Origin: an uncultured Cohaesibacter sp.
Lineage (GTDB): Bacteria; Pseudomonadota; Alphaproteobacteria; Rhizobiales; Cohaesibacteraceae
Direction of reading: 5' to 3'
Length of the DNA stretch: 64,000 nt
Assembly: GCF_963662805.1 (NCBI RefSeq)
Contig: NZ_OY759862.1
Span: 1 to 64,000, forward strand
The notes under the pieces were generated by a model. It saw only the letters and a program-made list of their open reading frames with translations. It did no database searches and had not been told where the DNA came from. The stretch's first letter is position 1, and each line of letters begins with the position of its first letter. Below, piece by piece: positions 19,147 to 28,809 of the stretch. The translations under genes were made by a program, and so were the position numbers.

Positions 19147-19779
19147 ATGAGCACCGCGCCTGTTAAAGTCGACTATTATTTTTCCGCCATGTCCTCGTTT
19201 GCCTATGTCGGCAACGCCGCCTTTCATGCGATGGCAAAACGGCTCTCGCTTGATGTCACCTATCGCCCGGTTAAGCTGGGTGAGGTTTTTGCCCGCTCCG
19301 GCGGTGTCGCGGTCAAAGACCGGGATCCGGCACGCCTGCGCAATCGCCTGCTCGAGCTCAAGCGCTGGAAGCTGCATCATGGTCTCGAAATGAATGTTGA
19401 ACCCAAATTCTTCCCCACCGATCCAACCTTGGCCGATCTGTCGATCATCGCTGTTCAGGAAGCCGGAGGCGACGCTGCTGCCCTGATAACCGCGATCATG
19501 CGCAAATTGTGGGTCGAGGAGCAGAATATTGCCGAGCGCGACGTGATCGCTGCCTGCCTTGATGCCTGCGGCGAAGATCGCGAGGCCGTCCTCAAGGCCG
19601 CAGACAGCGACGCCATCAAGGCGATCTATGCTGCCAATACCGAGCGCGGCCTCGAAGTCGACATCATCGGCTCCCCTTGCGTTGTCTATCAGGGCGAAGC
19701 CTTCTGGGGTCAGGATCGGTTTTTCATGGCCGAGGAAGCCATTCTTTCCGGCCGCGCCCCCATCATCATCGGTCGCTGA
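19147..19779 (+). CDS. 2-hydroxychromene-2-carboxylate isomerase / DsbA-fold protein
   Basis: The 210-residue sequence fits the DsbA-like group that contains 2-hydroxychromene-2-carboxylate isomerase (NahD) and kappa-class glutathione transferases. Supporting features are the start VDYYFSAMSSFAYVG, the KFFPTDPTLADLSI middle, and the conserved end VDIIGSPCVVYQGEAFWGQDR. The active-site Ser of this group would be in M-S-S-F. Naphthalene-degradation partners are absent nearby, so a general glutathione-dependent role is as likely. It stands alone, with GGAAAGGA upstream of ATG 19147. Confidence 0.8.
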   Translation: MSTAPVKVDYYFSAMSSFAYVGNAAFHAMAKRLSLDVTYRPVKLGEVFARSGGVAVKDRDPARLRNRLLELKRWKLHHGLEMNVEPKFFPTDPTLADLSIIAVQEAGGDAAALITAIMRKLWVEEQNIAERDVIAACLDACGEDREAVLKAADSDAIKAIYAANTERGLEVDIIGSPCVVYQGEAFWGQDRFFMAEEAILSGRAPIIIGR

Positions 19780-19943
19780 TCCATGGCTGACACGTATCAC
19801 CAGTTCTCCCGGTTCGTGGCCTTTCTGCGAACCGTAAACTCAAGTTTTTCTGAGAAGTGGACACATAATTAACAAATACCCAATAATTTGTGACAGATTC
19901 TGATGGGTGATGCGTGTCAGAATCTGTCAAACGGGATTAGGGA

Positions 19944-20984
19944 ATGGCTGACAGCATTTTACAGCAATTCGAGCAACTGGCCAAAGTGAAGGACGTCGCT
20001 GCTCGGTCTTTGCTGATTCGCAAGCTTACAGCCGAATATGCGCGGCGCACGGGCGAAGCGCCAAGCGACATGGAGAGACAGCTCTTCTCGGCGCTGGTGC
20101 TTGATCTCTATGATCAGATCGACCTCAGCGTTCGTCGCGACATCATCACCCTGCTTGCCCGCACCAACCATATCTCGACCCCACTGGCGGAACGCTTGTC
20201 CATGGAAAAGGACGACATGGTGACGCCGCTCTTCCAGCATTCTCCCATGTTGAGCGATGATTTGCTGCTCCATGCGGTGCGTGTCAGGGGTGAGACTGTG
20301 CTGACGGCAATCGCGAGCCGGTCGACCGTGCCAGCCGACCTTGTCGACGCGATTATGGCCCGAGCCTTTCTTGGTGCAATCGCCACCCTGCTGCGCAATC
20401 TCGGGGCTGAATTCTCCAGCAAAGCCGTGATGCTATGCTCGATCATCTGCCAGAAGTCTCTCGAGATTCAGACCGAACTGGCGGCGCGATGCATCGTCGA
20501 TGAAGTCTTTTTCGACATGCTCAACAAACGCGTCGAGGCTGGCTGTCCGTTTCTGCCGACCTCCTTTGCAAATGCCATCGAAACCGGCAATCTGGAGGGT
20601 TTCCTCAATGGCCAGCTCCGCAATGGCGTGACGCCTCAGAACGAGGATCTTGCGGTCTCGCGCGAAGAGGCCGTGGTGCAGATGAACCTTGGCGAAATGA
20701 CCTTTGATGCCCTTCTGGCCGATCTCATACGCAAGCAGCGCAAAGAGGATATCATCTGGTTCCTGCGCGATGGTCCCGGACTGTCGACCAAGGCCATGGA
20801 GCATCTTTTGATGACCGAGGGCAACAAGACCCTCTACCGGATTCTGGGCGAGCAGGATGTCAGCGTGAAGACCTTCGAAGCGCTCATGCAGTGGCGCATT
20901 GAGCGTCTGGGTCTGTCGCGTCGCCATCAATACCGCGATATCGAAGAATATCGCCAGCAGCTCCGCTATCATTCCCAGCGCTAG
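19944..20984 (+). CDS. DUF2336 domain protein
   Basis: A 346-residue soluble, mostly helical protein that resembles DUF2336 proteins, a family concentrated in alphaproteobacteria with HEAT-like helical repeats and no proven reaction. Consistent sequence features are the N-terminal helices (LIRKLTAEYARRTGEAPSD), the repeated D-(I/L)-(I/L)-x-L-L-A-R pattern and the conserved ISTPLAERL segment. No membrane segment or enzyme motif is visible. It is monocistronic. Confidence 0.75.
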   Translation: MADSILQQFEQLAKVKDVAARSLLIRKLTAEYARRTGEAPSDMERQLFSALVLDLYDQIDLSVRRDIITLLARTNHISTPLAERLSMEKDDMVTPLFQHSPMLSDDLLLHAVRVRGETVLTAIASRSTVPADLVDAIMARAFLGAIATLLRNLGAEFSSKAVMLCSIICQKSLEIQTELAARCIVDEVFFDMLNKRVEAGCPFLPTSFANAIETGNLEGFLNGQLRNGVTPQNEDLAVSREEAVVQMNLGEMTFDALLADLIRKQRKEDIIWFLRDGPGLSTKAMEHLLMTEGNKTLYRILGEQDVSVKTFEALMQWRIERLGLSRRHQYRDIEEYRQQLRYHSQR

Positions 20985-21126
20985 TCCAGCGACCTTTCCC
21001 GCTGTCTTTCACCACTTCGCCAAAATTTTCCATGTTCCTGAGGTAAAGCATTTGTTAAGCTTTGGGCGCGTCGGCAATCCTGATTTGGGTGTCGGATGAT
21101 TTGCCCGAGCGGGTCAAAGGTGCGAA

Positions 21127-21741
21127 ATGCGGGGAACCAAACTCTTGTCTCTACTCACTGGTCTCAGTCTGTCTAACGCGCGGATGCTTATGCTCGGCCT
21201 CTCCTTCGGAGCGGTCCTGATCGCCATGCCGGTTGTCGGTGCAGCGGAAGAGCAGGCGGCTCAACCGGCTGAGAAAATGGGTGAGGCTCCGCGGGTCGCC
21301 GAGAATGATGAATGGCGCGAAAACTTTCTGCGCGAGCTGTCAGCGCTGGCAACCAAGCTCGAACGGCAGCGCAAGTTCAATGATTTCCTGCGTGATCGGG
21401 TCGATATCCTAAACCACCGGATCGAAACGCTAGAGGCCGAAAACAAGGATCAGGCCGCCCGGCTGAAGGCGCTTGACGAAGCCCGCTCTGTCGCTCTGGA
21501 TGAGAAGGATGCTGGTAAGGATACCGAGTCCGAGATTGCCGCCCCGGAGAAGAATGAGGCCCTTGCCCCTCAAGACAAAGAGCCGGAAGAGCCCCCAACC
21601 GCGGACGACAAAAAGGGGCGCGAAGCCGGAAAGATGCCGGAGGATTTCGCGCAATTTCTCGATCTGGGCGAAGCCATGATGCGCCGTTTCTTCGGTGTTG
21701 TTCAGGAATTCCGCAAGGAATTTGAAGACAATCGCGTCTGA
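21127..21741 (+). CDS. Uncharacterised secreted or membrane-anchored coiled-coil protein
   Basis: I do not recognise a family. The 204-residue product has a hydrophobic N-terminal segment (MLMLGLSFGAVLIAMPVVGA, residues 20-39) that is a signal peptide or anchor. A charged heptad-rich region (residues 60-130, including FLRDRVDILNHRIETLEAE) should form a coiled coil. A Glu/Lys/Pro-rich linker follows, then a short amphipathic C terminus. The stop lies only 4 bp from the stop of the converging thioesterase gene. Confidence 0.6.
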   Translation: MRGTKLLSLLTGLSLSNARMLMLGLSFGAVLIAMPVVGAAEEQAAQPAEKMGEAPRVAENDEWRENFLRELSALATKLERQRKFNDFLRDRVDILNHRIETLEAENKDQAARLKALDEARSVALDEKDAGKDTESEIAAPEKNEALAPQDKEPEEPPTADDKKGREAGKMPEDFAQFLDLGEAMMRRFFGVVQEFRKEFEDNRV

Positions 21742-21745
21742 CAAA

Positions 21746-22600
21746 TCATTCCTTGGCGAGCCGCGCCGTGATCGCTTCGCGGGCAAAGCCGGGAAGAGGT
21801 TCTGACCGGCGCGTTGCATGGTTGAGCAGCATCACGGTCGAATCCACATGACCATAGTGTGTCTGGTCTCGGACGTCGAAGAAATCAAGCCGCTTGCCAA
21901 AGGCCCGTGAGGTGAGATCCCGATAGGAGATCTGGAGCTGATAAAGGCAGCCAGCCATCATCGGCTTGTGAAGGGACAGGCGCATTTCCACCGCAATGCG
22001 GCCAAAACCATGCTCCGACAACCAGTTGCAGTCGATGCCGATTTCGTCCCACGTGTGAGACGCGGCATCGGACATGGCGGCGATATAGGCTTGATCTCTT
22101 GCGGTTCCATCCGCCCGGCATAAATCCGGATGCAGCACCGAGCGGAAGACAACCCGTTCCGCTGCCCGAGGTGGCTCGATGATCTGTGGCGTTTCAACGA
22201 TCCCGCGCGGGGTGACCAGCGGTTCGAGCTGATCAAGGATATCTTCCTGATCGGCGGTCGCGACGCCTTCGTGATAGTCAAGAGCGGTTGCCGCAATGGC
22301 TCCGGTTGTCGTCTCAACCATCACATGCTGGACCAGCGTGCCCGGTGCCCAGAGGCTCTTGGCTTGGATCGGATGCACCAGAGACGACAGCACTCTGAGC
22401 GGTGCCGCTCCGCGCAGCTCTCGATGATAGCGGACATGACGACTGACGCGACGCCCCAGAGCGTCCTCGAGGGAATGAACCGCAGCAAAGACTGTCGCCG
22501 CATCATCGAATTTAGCAAAATAGAACTGCACGTTCATATGATCGTTTTCGTCGCATTCCCAAGTGTTGACAAACTGGTTGAGTGAGACGAAGCGTGTCAT
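21746..22600 (-). CDS. Thioesterase family protein (double hotdog)
   Basis: At 284 residues the protein is long enough for two hotdog domains, as in acyl-ACP or acyl-CoA thioesterases. The first begins with the typical W-E-C-D-E-N-D-H-M-N-V-Q-F-Y motif containing the catalytic-type Asp/His. The second includes SHTWDEIGIDCNWLSEHGFGRI and DQTHYGHVDSTVMLLN. These enzymes hydrolyse acyl thioesters in the cytoplasm. The acyl substrate is unknown. Confidence 0.75.
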   Translation of the reverse strand: MTRFVSLNQFVNTWECDENDHMNVQFYFAKFDDAATVFAAVHSLEDALGRRVSRHVRYHRELRGAAPLRVLSSLVHPIQAKSLWAPGTLVQHVMVETTTGAIAATALDYHEGVATADQEDILDQLEPLVTPRGIVETPQIIEPPRAAERVVFRSVLHPDLCRADGTARDQAYIAAMSDAASHTWDEIGIDCNWLSEHGFGRIAVEMRLSLHKPMMAGCLYQLQISYRDLTSRAFGKRLDFFDVRDQTHYGHVDSTVMLLNHATRRSEPLPGFAREAITARLAKE

Positions 22601-22719
22601 CGCGGAGCCTTTCCGTGCCTTCAGGAAGATAGTGGCGCAAGGCTAACGGCTTCATGCCGGGGCGACAAGTCTGACCAGAGCCCCGAGCGTATTTATGATC
22701 AAGGCAATTGGCCGCAGTC

Positions 22720-23739
22720 TCAAAGACGCGCGAACCGACCCACGATCAGTTCATGATCGGACAGCACCTTGCCGCTGTCATCGAGGGCAGGGCGGATCTG
22801 CGCGTCCCTCCCTTCAAAGCCGCGAGAGCAGAACCAGTCAAGCTGCTGCTTTGTCCTGACCTTGCCCGAGAGTGGGCTCCGGCGGGTGGTGACGCCCTTG
22901 GCGTTGTTTGACCAGTCAAAACCATGGCGTTCTGCGGCCGTGAACAGCGGTTCTCCGAACGCCCCACCCGGCTCGGGCGCTCCGTTGGTGTTCAGATCCC
23001 CCCCGATGATGATCGGGATATTGTCGGCGAAGGCATCAAGAGCGGCGATCAGACGCTCGATCTGGGATTGCCGCAGGGCGGCCAGAGCATTGTTCTCAAG
23101 ATGAACCGAAGCGACACAAATCTCCCCGGCCTCGGTCGGCAGGATCGCCGCCACGGCACAACGTCCGCCGATACGCGGCTGCGGGTCAGATCCACTCGAA
23201 CGCAGTCCCTCGCCCGGGCAAAACCATTGACCATGGTCGTCAAGACGAATGAGACAGAGCGCCGTCGGCTCGACCCGGCTCAGGATCGCATTGCCATGCC
23301 AGCCAAGTTCGTTGTGATCATCCGCCGCCAGCCGGGTCTCGATTTCGTTGCCAAGACCAAGCTCGAAAAACTCGAGCCCGAAGGCATAATGCATCCCGAG
23401 ACTGTCGGCGAGCGCGCGGGTGGTGTTGCGCTGGTGGGTGCGGGCCATCCCGCCATCCATCTCCGAGACAAGCACCACATCCGGCTCGACCGTGCGCAGA
23501 AGATCCGCGCTCTGCTCTGGATAGAGACAGCGTTGCAGGTTCCAGGCGGCGACGGTTATCTCGCCCCCGATCGGACCACACTCCACGTATTCGCCACCCA
23601 CTTCGAGGCAATGCATGGCTTCCAGTTCGTCGAACAGCGCCCGGTGCCAGGAACGGGTGCGCTCGGCACTCATGATCCTGCTGATGAGGTCTTCATCGAC
23701 CTTTGGCAGGTTGGGACAGGTTGTCGTTTCGAAAAGCTT
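22720..23739 (-). CDS. Endonuclease/exonuclease/phosphatase (EEP) family hydrolase
   Basis: The EEP catalytic residues are in order: Asn in AAWNLQRC, Glu in LVSEMDGG, His in ASVHLENN, Asp/Asn in GGDLNTNG, Asp in QLDWFCSRG and the terminal His in LSDHELIVGRF. Members cleave phosphodiesters in DNA, inositol phosphates or sphingomyelin, so the substrate is open. The ATG at 23739 (MKLFETT, AAGGG upstream) is preferred over a TTG at 23787. No signal peptide is visible, suggesting a cytoplasmic enzyme. About 339 residues. Confidence 0.82.
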   Translation of the reverse strand, partial: KLFETTTCPNLPKVDEDLISRIMSAERTRSWHRALFDELEAMHCLEVGGEYVECGPIGGEITVAAWNLQRCLYPEQSADLLRTVEPDVVLVSEMDGGMARTHQRNTTRALADSLGMHYAFGLEFFELGLGNEIETRLAADDHNELGWHGNAILSRVEPTALCLIRLDDHGQWFCPGEGLRSSGSDPQPRIGGRCAVAAILPTEAGEICVASVHLENNALAALRQSQIERLIAALDAFADNIPIIIGGDLNTNGAPEPGGAFGEPLFTAAERHGFDWSNNAKGVTTRRSPLSGKVRTKQQLDWFCSRGFEGRDAQIRPALDDSGKVLSDHELIVGRFARL

Positions 23740-24462
23740 CATACCGGCAACCCTTGCAGCACCCTGATTGCTGCACGCAGATGTCAAAGGAAAGAAGCTG
23801 CAGCATGGAGTTCGTCAATTTGGCGGCAAACTTAAGGGTCAAATATTACGAACAGATGTCTTCTGGACGTTGCAGAGGGGCGATTGTCCCTCACGGTAAT
23901 GGGCGATCGGGTCGGCGCTATCCCGTGCGATGCATCCCATCGGTCGCACCTCCGGCTTTTGGTCTCTGTTGGTGAGAAAATCGCGCGATTCTCCCGAATT
24001 TGGACAAAGATGCTCGCAATTCTTGACAGAGCGGACCATTGCTTACGCGATTTCCCCAAGCAAGCTCGTATCTTTACCATGAACAGCGGCTAAATATCTC
24101 AACAAGCGTGTGAATTTGCGAATATGTCGAAGCTACGGCTTGCCAAGCAAGTTGCAACCGCCCATAGTTTGCTACAAAGAAGTCGTAATACTGTAGTTGC
24201 TAGTCCGCTCTTTTGGGGAGCGACTGATAATCAGCCGATACGGGGATACTCCGTATCGGTGCACGGAAGCGGAAGAGGGGCGAATCCGTGATGGATTCTG
24301 GCAATATGTTGGTGTATCGATACTGGCGATACAGCTCCTGATGGAAAAGACGACTGCCAGACTTTCCGTTTCAGACATCAGGCGACTACGTTTAAGGTGG
24401 TCGTGTCAGATCAGTTGATCGGGCACAACCATATTGCCCAGACTGATTGGGGGAGGAGCATA
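23740..24462. other. Long intergenic region before the CrbR-like regulator
   Basis: This 720-bp spacer lies between two divergent genes and has no credible coding frame. It contains a perfect 9-bp hairpin at 24235-24259 and a TTGACA at about 24023 without a clear -10. A long leader, a small RNA gene or several operators are possible. Confidence 0.4.
24235..24259. repeat. Perfect inverted repeat in the regulator leader
   Basis: CCGATACGG and CCGTATCGG pair perfectly around a 7-base loop. No T tract follows, so it is not a standard terminator. It lies 204-228 bases before the regulator start. Confidence 0.55.
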
Positions 24463-25134
24463 GTGCAGCAGGCATCGCTGAATATCATCATCGCCGACGA
24501 TCATCCGCTGTTTCGTGGCGCATTGCGTCAGACACTGGAGACGATCTTCGAACAGATTGCCATCCATGAAGCCGGCACTCTTGAGCAAGTGGGTGATCGG
24601 CTTGAATTGTCCGAAGACATCGATCTGGTGCTGCTCGATCTGTCCATGCCGGGAGTGCGCGGCTTTTCCGGCCTTCTTTACCTGCGGGCACAATTTCCGG
24701 CAATTCCTGTCGTGATCGTGTCTGCCAGCGAGGATGTGCCGACCATTCGCCGTTGCATGGAATTCGGAGCGTCGGGGTTCATTCCCAAGTCGCAGTCCAT
24801 CGACAACATCGCGCAAGGCATCCGCGCCGTTCTGAACGGTGAGACATGGGTTCCTGAATCGATTGATCTGTCCGCTCCTTACAGCGACGAGATCACCGAG
24901 CTCGTGGAACGCCTCAACACCCTGACACCTCAGCAGGTGCGCGTGTTGATGATGCTGTCCGAAGGCCTTCTCAACAAGCAGATCGCCTATGAGCTTTCGG
25001 TTTCCGAAGCCACGGTCAAGGCGCACGTCTCGGCTATCCTGCAAAAGCTGAACGTCGACAGCCGTACGCAGGCCGTGATCGCCGCCGCCAAGATCGAAGC
25101 CGGTCAATGGCAGGCCATCACCGGCAAGGGATGA
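24463..25134 (+). CDS. NarL/FixJ-family response regulator (CrbR/ErdR-like)
   Basis: A 223-residue regulator. The receiver has ADDHPLF (acidic pair at 12-13), phospho-acceptor Asp59 in VLLDLSMPG, and Lys in FIPKS. The C-terminal LuxR helix-turn-helix shows LTPQQVRVLMMLSEGLLNKQIA and SEATVKAHVSAILQKL. The GTG at 24463 is chosen because GGGAGGAG lies before it. Its neighbour is a large SSS-type hybrid kinase on the other strand. Such pairs resemble CrbS/CrbR (MxtR/ErdR), which control acetyl-CoA synthetase and acetate use in gammaproteobacteria. The family is certain; the CrbR assignment is inferred from pairing. Confidence 0.85.
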   Translation: MQQASLNIIIADDHPLFRGALRQTLETIFEQIAIHEAGTLEQVGDRLELSEDIDLVLLDLSMPGVRGFSGLLYLRAQFPAIPVVIVSASEDVPTIRRCMEFGASGFIPKSQSIDNIAQGIRAVLNGETWVPESIDLSAPYSDEITELVERLNTLTPQQVRVLMMLSEGLLNKQIAYELSVSEATVKAHVSAILQKLNVDSRTQAVIAAAKIEAGQWQAITGKG

Positions 25135-25170
25135 GCCAAGCCTCACCTGTTGCTGGATGAAGAGATATCA

Positions 25171-25197
25171 GGCCCGGTCGATCCAACCGGGCCTTTT
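25171..25197. terminator. Intrinsic terminator between CrbR- and CrbS-like genes
   Basis: GGCCCGGT pairs with ACCGGGCC around a 7-base loop and is followed by TTTT, 36 bp after the regulator stop. It also lies just beyond the 3' end of the converging kinase gene, but has no T tract on that strand. Confidence 0.85.
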
Positions 25198-25251
25198 CTA
25201 TATGCGACGTCACAGTTTGGAATGCACCGAGAAGTCGGAATGTGGGGAGGA

Positions 25252-28200
25252 TCACTTCTGCCCGCGACGGCGGATGGCCGTCATGTTCCAGGTATTCAGA
25301 AGTGCTCTCAACTGGGCGGGTTTGACCGGTTTGTTGAGAAGCGCCATGTCCTTGGAACGGGCTTCGTCGCGGACCTCGGTCGTCCTGTCGGCGGTGATCA
25401 GGCTGGCCATGATGTGACGACCGAATTCCGCGCGCAGCTCTTCGCAGGCATCTGTCCCGAGCATATTGTCAAGGTGATAGTCGATGAGAATGCCATCAAG
25501 AGGCTTTTCGCCTGCGGACACTTTGGTCTTGGCGTCCTCCACGTCCGAGGCGGTCAACACGACGCATCCCCATCCTTCGAGCATCGCGCGCATGCCATCG
25601 AGAATGACCGGCTCGTTGTCGATGCAGAGGATGCGGAGGTCGCTAAGCGGCTGCTTGTTGGTGGTCGGTGGCGCTTCGGCCCGGCGGGCGCTGTGTAACA
25701 GGCGGAAGGCTGGCAGTTTGACGGCAAAGGCCGAGCCGACATTCGGGGTCGACATCAGACGGATCGGGTGATCGAGAACCCGTGCGATGCGATCAACGAT
25801 CGATAGTCCCAGCCCGAGACCCCCGGCGATCCTTGCCCCTTCATCAAGGCGCTGGAATTCGAGGAAGATCTCTTCCTGCTGAGCTTCGGGTATGCCGACG
25901 CCGGTGTCGTGGATCTGAACTTCGATGGCACCGGCAAAGCGACGGCAACCCACCAGAACCCGGCCTTCGGTCGTGTATTTGATGGCGTTGGAAATGAGGT
26001 TCTGCAGCAACCGGCGAAGCAGATGCTTGTCCGAACGCACATGAAGTCCACAGGAGACGATACGCAGTTCAAGGCCCTTTTCCTTGGCCTGAGGCTCGAA
26101 GTCGATGCGCATCCGGTCCAGCAGCTCATCAATGGGGAAGGCCGAAATCTGTGGCTTCATCGCGCCGGAATCAAGCCGCGCGATATCGAGAAGCGCAGCT
26201 AGAATGTCTTCCACCGCCTCGAGAGAGCTGTCGATGTTGGTCGCCATCACCGAGCTTTCGGCGATTCCGTGGTCCTCGCTCTTCTCGGCAATGGCCTCAA
26301 GGCGATTGACAAGAGCAGTGGTGTAGAGACGGGCCGCATTCATCGGCTGCATGATGTCGTGACCGGCCGCGGCAAGGAAGCGCGTCTTCGATACGTTGGC
26401 CTCCTCGGCGTCCTGTTTTGCGCTTCTGAGGGCGTCGTTCAGATGCATCAACTCGCGGGTTCGATCCTTGACCCGTCGTTCAAGCGTTTCATTGGCCGCC
26501 TCGAGGGCCCGCTCGGCCCGCACGCGCTCAGAGACATCGGAGAAGGTGATCACGATGCCGCCATCAGGCATCGAGGTGGCGCGCACATCGAGGGTGATTT
26601 CCGTGCTCGCCATATGCTCCTGATAGGGAGCCTGCTGCACGACAATCAAGTCGATCCGGTCATTGACGATCTTGTCGACCGGGCCATCGCCGAGGTCACC
26701 ACGCGCCGCGATATGTTGCAGGATCGACGGCAGGGGCGTCCCGACCTGACCGAACTCGACAGGGATCTTCAAGAGGTCGCGGAACGGCTTGTTCCAGAGC
26801 GTGAGTCTCAAGTCCTGATCGAACACCGCGATGCCCTGCCGCACATGGTTGAGCGCGGTTTGCAGAAGGTCGCGGTTATATTGCAGCGCTTCGGATGCAT
26901 CATCGAGCAACTTCATCGTGCCCTTGGGCGAGACTTCCCGGCGCTTCAACAGAAGGCTCATCAACAGGCGCGAAGACGCCGAGCCAATCGCGCTCGCCAG
27001 CAACTGCTCGGCAAAGCGCAGGAACTGCGGATCCACCTCCATGTTGCGATCATAATGGATGTCCCGCTGCTGGGCATGGGCGCGGAAGGATCGCTGGGTG
27101 CGCTCGGCGCCGAGATAGCGTGCGACCATGTCTTCAAGATCGCCCACCGTCAGCATCGTGCGCCACAGCCGAAGCGCCGGGGAGGGGCGAAGTTCGTCCG
27201 GCACGAAGACATTGGCCTGCAGCCGCTCGATCAGTTCCGGTCCGCGCGACACCGACCCGGCCGTGTAGCCGATGATGTTGAACAACAGGCTCCAGAACAC
27301 TCCATGCAGCAGTGGTGGCAGATCCGTGCCGAACAGCGCCTGCGGCTTGAGGAAGACCACGTCGAGTGGGCCATCCATCATGAAGTCGGTCGAGAACAGT
27401 CCGGACTGGGCAAACATCGGCAGCAGCAAGGTGTAGATCCAGACCGTGAAACCTGCGATCAGGCCCGCGATGGCTCCCCGCGCGTTGGCGCGCTTCCAGA
27501 TCAGGCCGCCGAGCAGGGCAGGCAAGAACTGCGCCATGGCGGCAAAGGCGATCAGGCCGATCTGCGCCAACCCGGTGTTGTTGACCGCCGTGCGATAGAA
27601 GGCATAGGCGAGGGCGAACATCAACAGGATCGCCAGCCTGCGCACATTGAGCAGAGCTCGTCCCATGTCAGGCGTGTAGATCGCCTGATCCGCATGGCGG
27701 CGCAGGAAAATCGGCAGCACGAGATCATTGGAAATCATGATCGCCAGCGCAACCGACGAAATGATCACCATTGCGGTCGCCGCAGACAGTCCGCCAAGGA
27801 AGGCAACCAGCGTCACGAACTCCGACCCGGCCCGCATGGGAAGGGTCAGCACATAGCTGTCCGCGTCGATGCTCGGGTCAAGCAGGATTTGACCGGCGAG
27901 TGCAATCGGGATGACAAACAGGTTGATCAGGATGAGATAGGTCGGGAACAACCATGTGGCACGGCGCAGGGCCCGCTCGGAGGTATTCTCAACCACGGCA
28001 ACATGGAACTGCCGCGGCAAAAGGATCGAGGCTCCCGCGGACAGGGTGATCAGCACGATCCAGTTGATGGCATCGGGACCTGTGCCCGGTCCGAGGGCCG
28101 AAATGCCAGCCTCTGCCGCTTGCACGAACAGATCAGTCGGTCCATCGAACATCCAGAAGGTGACATAGAAGCCAACGGTCAGAAAGGCGATCAGCTTGAT

Positions 28201-28809
28201 GACGCTCTCTGTTGCCACCGCAAGGATCAGTCCGCCCTGATGCTCAGTTGCATCCGCATGGCGCGTGCCGAACAGGATGGCGAAGACGGCCATGGCAATG
28301 GCGACGAAAAAGGCGATGTCGGCAAGGACCGGGATCTGTCCATTGGGGAAGGAGAAGCTCAGGTGCTCCATCAGAATGGCAACCGAGGTTGCCACGGCTT
28401 TCAGCTGGAGCGCGATGTAGGGCATCGTCCCGACCACCGCGATCACGGTTGCAACCGCCGCGACCTGCTGGTTCTTGCCATATCGAGCCCCCAGAAAGTC
28501 GGCGATCGAGGTGATGCGTTCGGTCTTTGACAGTTTGATGATGCGCCAGACGAGCGGGACGCCGAGCGTGAAGACGATCATCGGGCCGATATAGATGGTC
28601 AGAAAATCAAGGCCGCTTGTCTGGGCAAGACCGACCGAACCGAAGAAGGTCCAGCTGGTGCAATAGACCGCAAGCGACAGGGCATAGAGATTGGGATTGC
28701 GTTGATCCGGCACGCGCGTCCGGGCCCGGTGATCTCCATAGGACGCGATGGCAAACAATAGCCCGATATATGTCAGGGTCGTCAGAACGACCATCCAGCC
28801 TTGCAGCAT
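25252..28809 (-). CDS. SSS-domain hybrid sensor histidine kinase (CrbS-like)
   Basis: The 1185-residue protein starts with about 13 membrane helices of the sodium/solute symporter (SLC5) type (GLDFLTIYIGPMIVF, LSAGASILLPRQFHV, MAQFLPALLGGLIWKRAN). A cytoplasmic linker where STAC-type domains occur follows, then a PAS domain (LNHVRQGIAVFDQDLRLTLWNK, about residue 650). HisKA has His817 in AAAGHDIMQPMNAARL. The HATPase has NLISNAIKYT, DTGVGIP and GLGLGLSIVD. The C-terminal receiver has Asp1110 in ILIDYHLDN. The layout matches CrbS/MxtR/CbrA-type kinases, in which a transporter-like module may sense or carry a solute. It converges on the NarL-type regulator, its probable partner. Intact, and the largest gene here. 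Confidence 0.9.
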   Translation of the reverse strand: MLQGWMVVLTTLTYIGLLFAIASYGDHRARTRVPDQRNPNLYALSLAVYCTSWTFFGSVGLAQTSGLDFLTIYIGPMIVFTLGVPLVWRIIKLSKTERITSIADFLGARYGKNQQVAAVATVIAVVGTMPYIALQLKAVATSVAILMEHLSFSFPNGQIPVLADIAFFVAIAMAVFAILFGTRHADATEHQGGLILAVATESVIKLIAFLTVGFYVTFWMFDGPTDLFVQAAEAGISALGPGTGPDAINWIVLITLSAGASILLPRQFHVAVVENTSERALRRATWLFPTYLILINLFVIPIALAGQILLDPSIDADSYVLTLPMRAGSEFVTLVAFLGGLSAATAMVIISSVALAIMISNDLVLPIFLRRHADQAIYTPDMGRALLNVRRLAILLMFALAYAFYRTAVNNTGLAQIGLIAFAAMAQFLPALLGGLIWKRANARGAIAGLIAGFTVWIYTLLLPMFAQSGLFSTDFMMDGPLDVVFLKPQALFGTDLPPLLHGVFWSLLFNIIGYTAGSVSRGPELIERLQANVFVPDELRPSPALRLWRTMLTVGDLEDMVARYLGAERTQRSFRAHAQQRDIHYDRNMEVDPQFLRFAEQLLASAIGSASSRLLMSLLLKRREVSPKGTMKLLDDASEALQYNRDLLQTALNHVRQGIAVFDQDLRLTLWNKPFRDLLKIPVEFGQVGTPLPSILQHIAARGDLGDGPVDKIVNDRIDLIVVQQAPYQEHMASTEITLDVRATSMPDGGIVITFSDVSERVRAERALEAANETLERRVKDRTRELMHLNDALRSAKQDAEEANVSKTRFLAAAGHDIMQPMNAARLYTTALVNRLEAIAEKSEDHGIAESSVMATNIDSSLEAVEDILAALLDIARLDSGAMKPQISAFPIDELLDRMRIDFEPQAKEKGLELRIVSCGLHVRSDKHLLRRLLQNLISNAIKYTTEGRVLVGCRRFAGAIEVQIHDTGVGIPEAQQEEIFLEFQRLDEGARIAGGLGLGLSIVDRIARVLDHPIRLMSTPNVGSAFAVKLPAFRLLHSARRAEAPPTTNKQPLSDLRILCIDNEPVILDGMRAMLEGWGCVVLTASDVEDAKTKVSAGEKPLDGILIDYHLDNMLGTDACEELRAEFGRHIMASLITADRTTEVRDEARSKDMALLNKPVKPAQLRALLNTWNMTAIRRRGQK

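Noticed and set aside
23739..23787. TTG at 23787 as the start of the EEP-family gene
   Set aside because: It has no ribosome-binding site, and the ATG at 23739 has AAGGG at a good distance.
26269..28530. A 753-codon open frame antisense to the SSS hybrid kinase
   Set aside because: The kinase on the other strand is complete with all motifs; the antisense product is His/Gln/Arg-rich and unlike any family.
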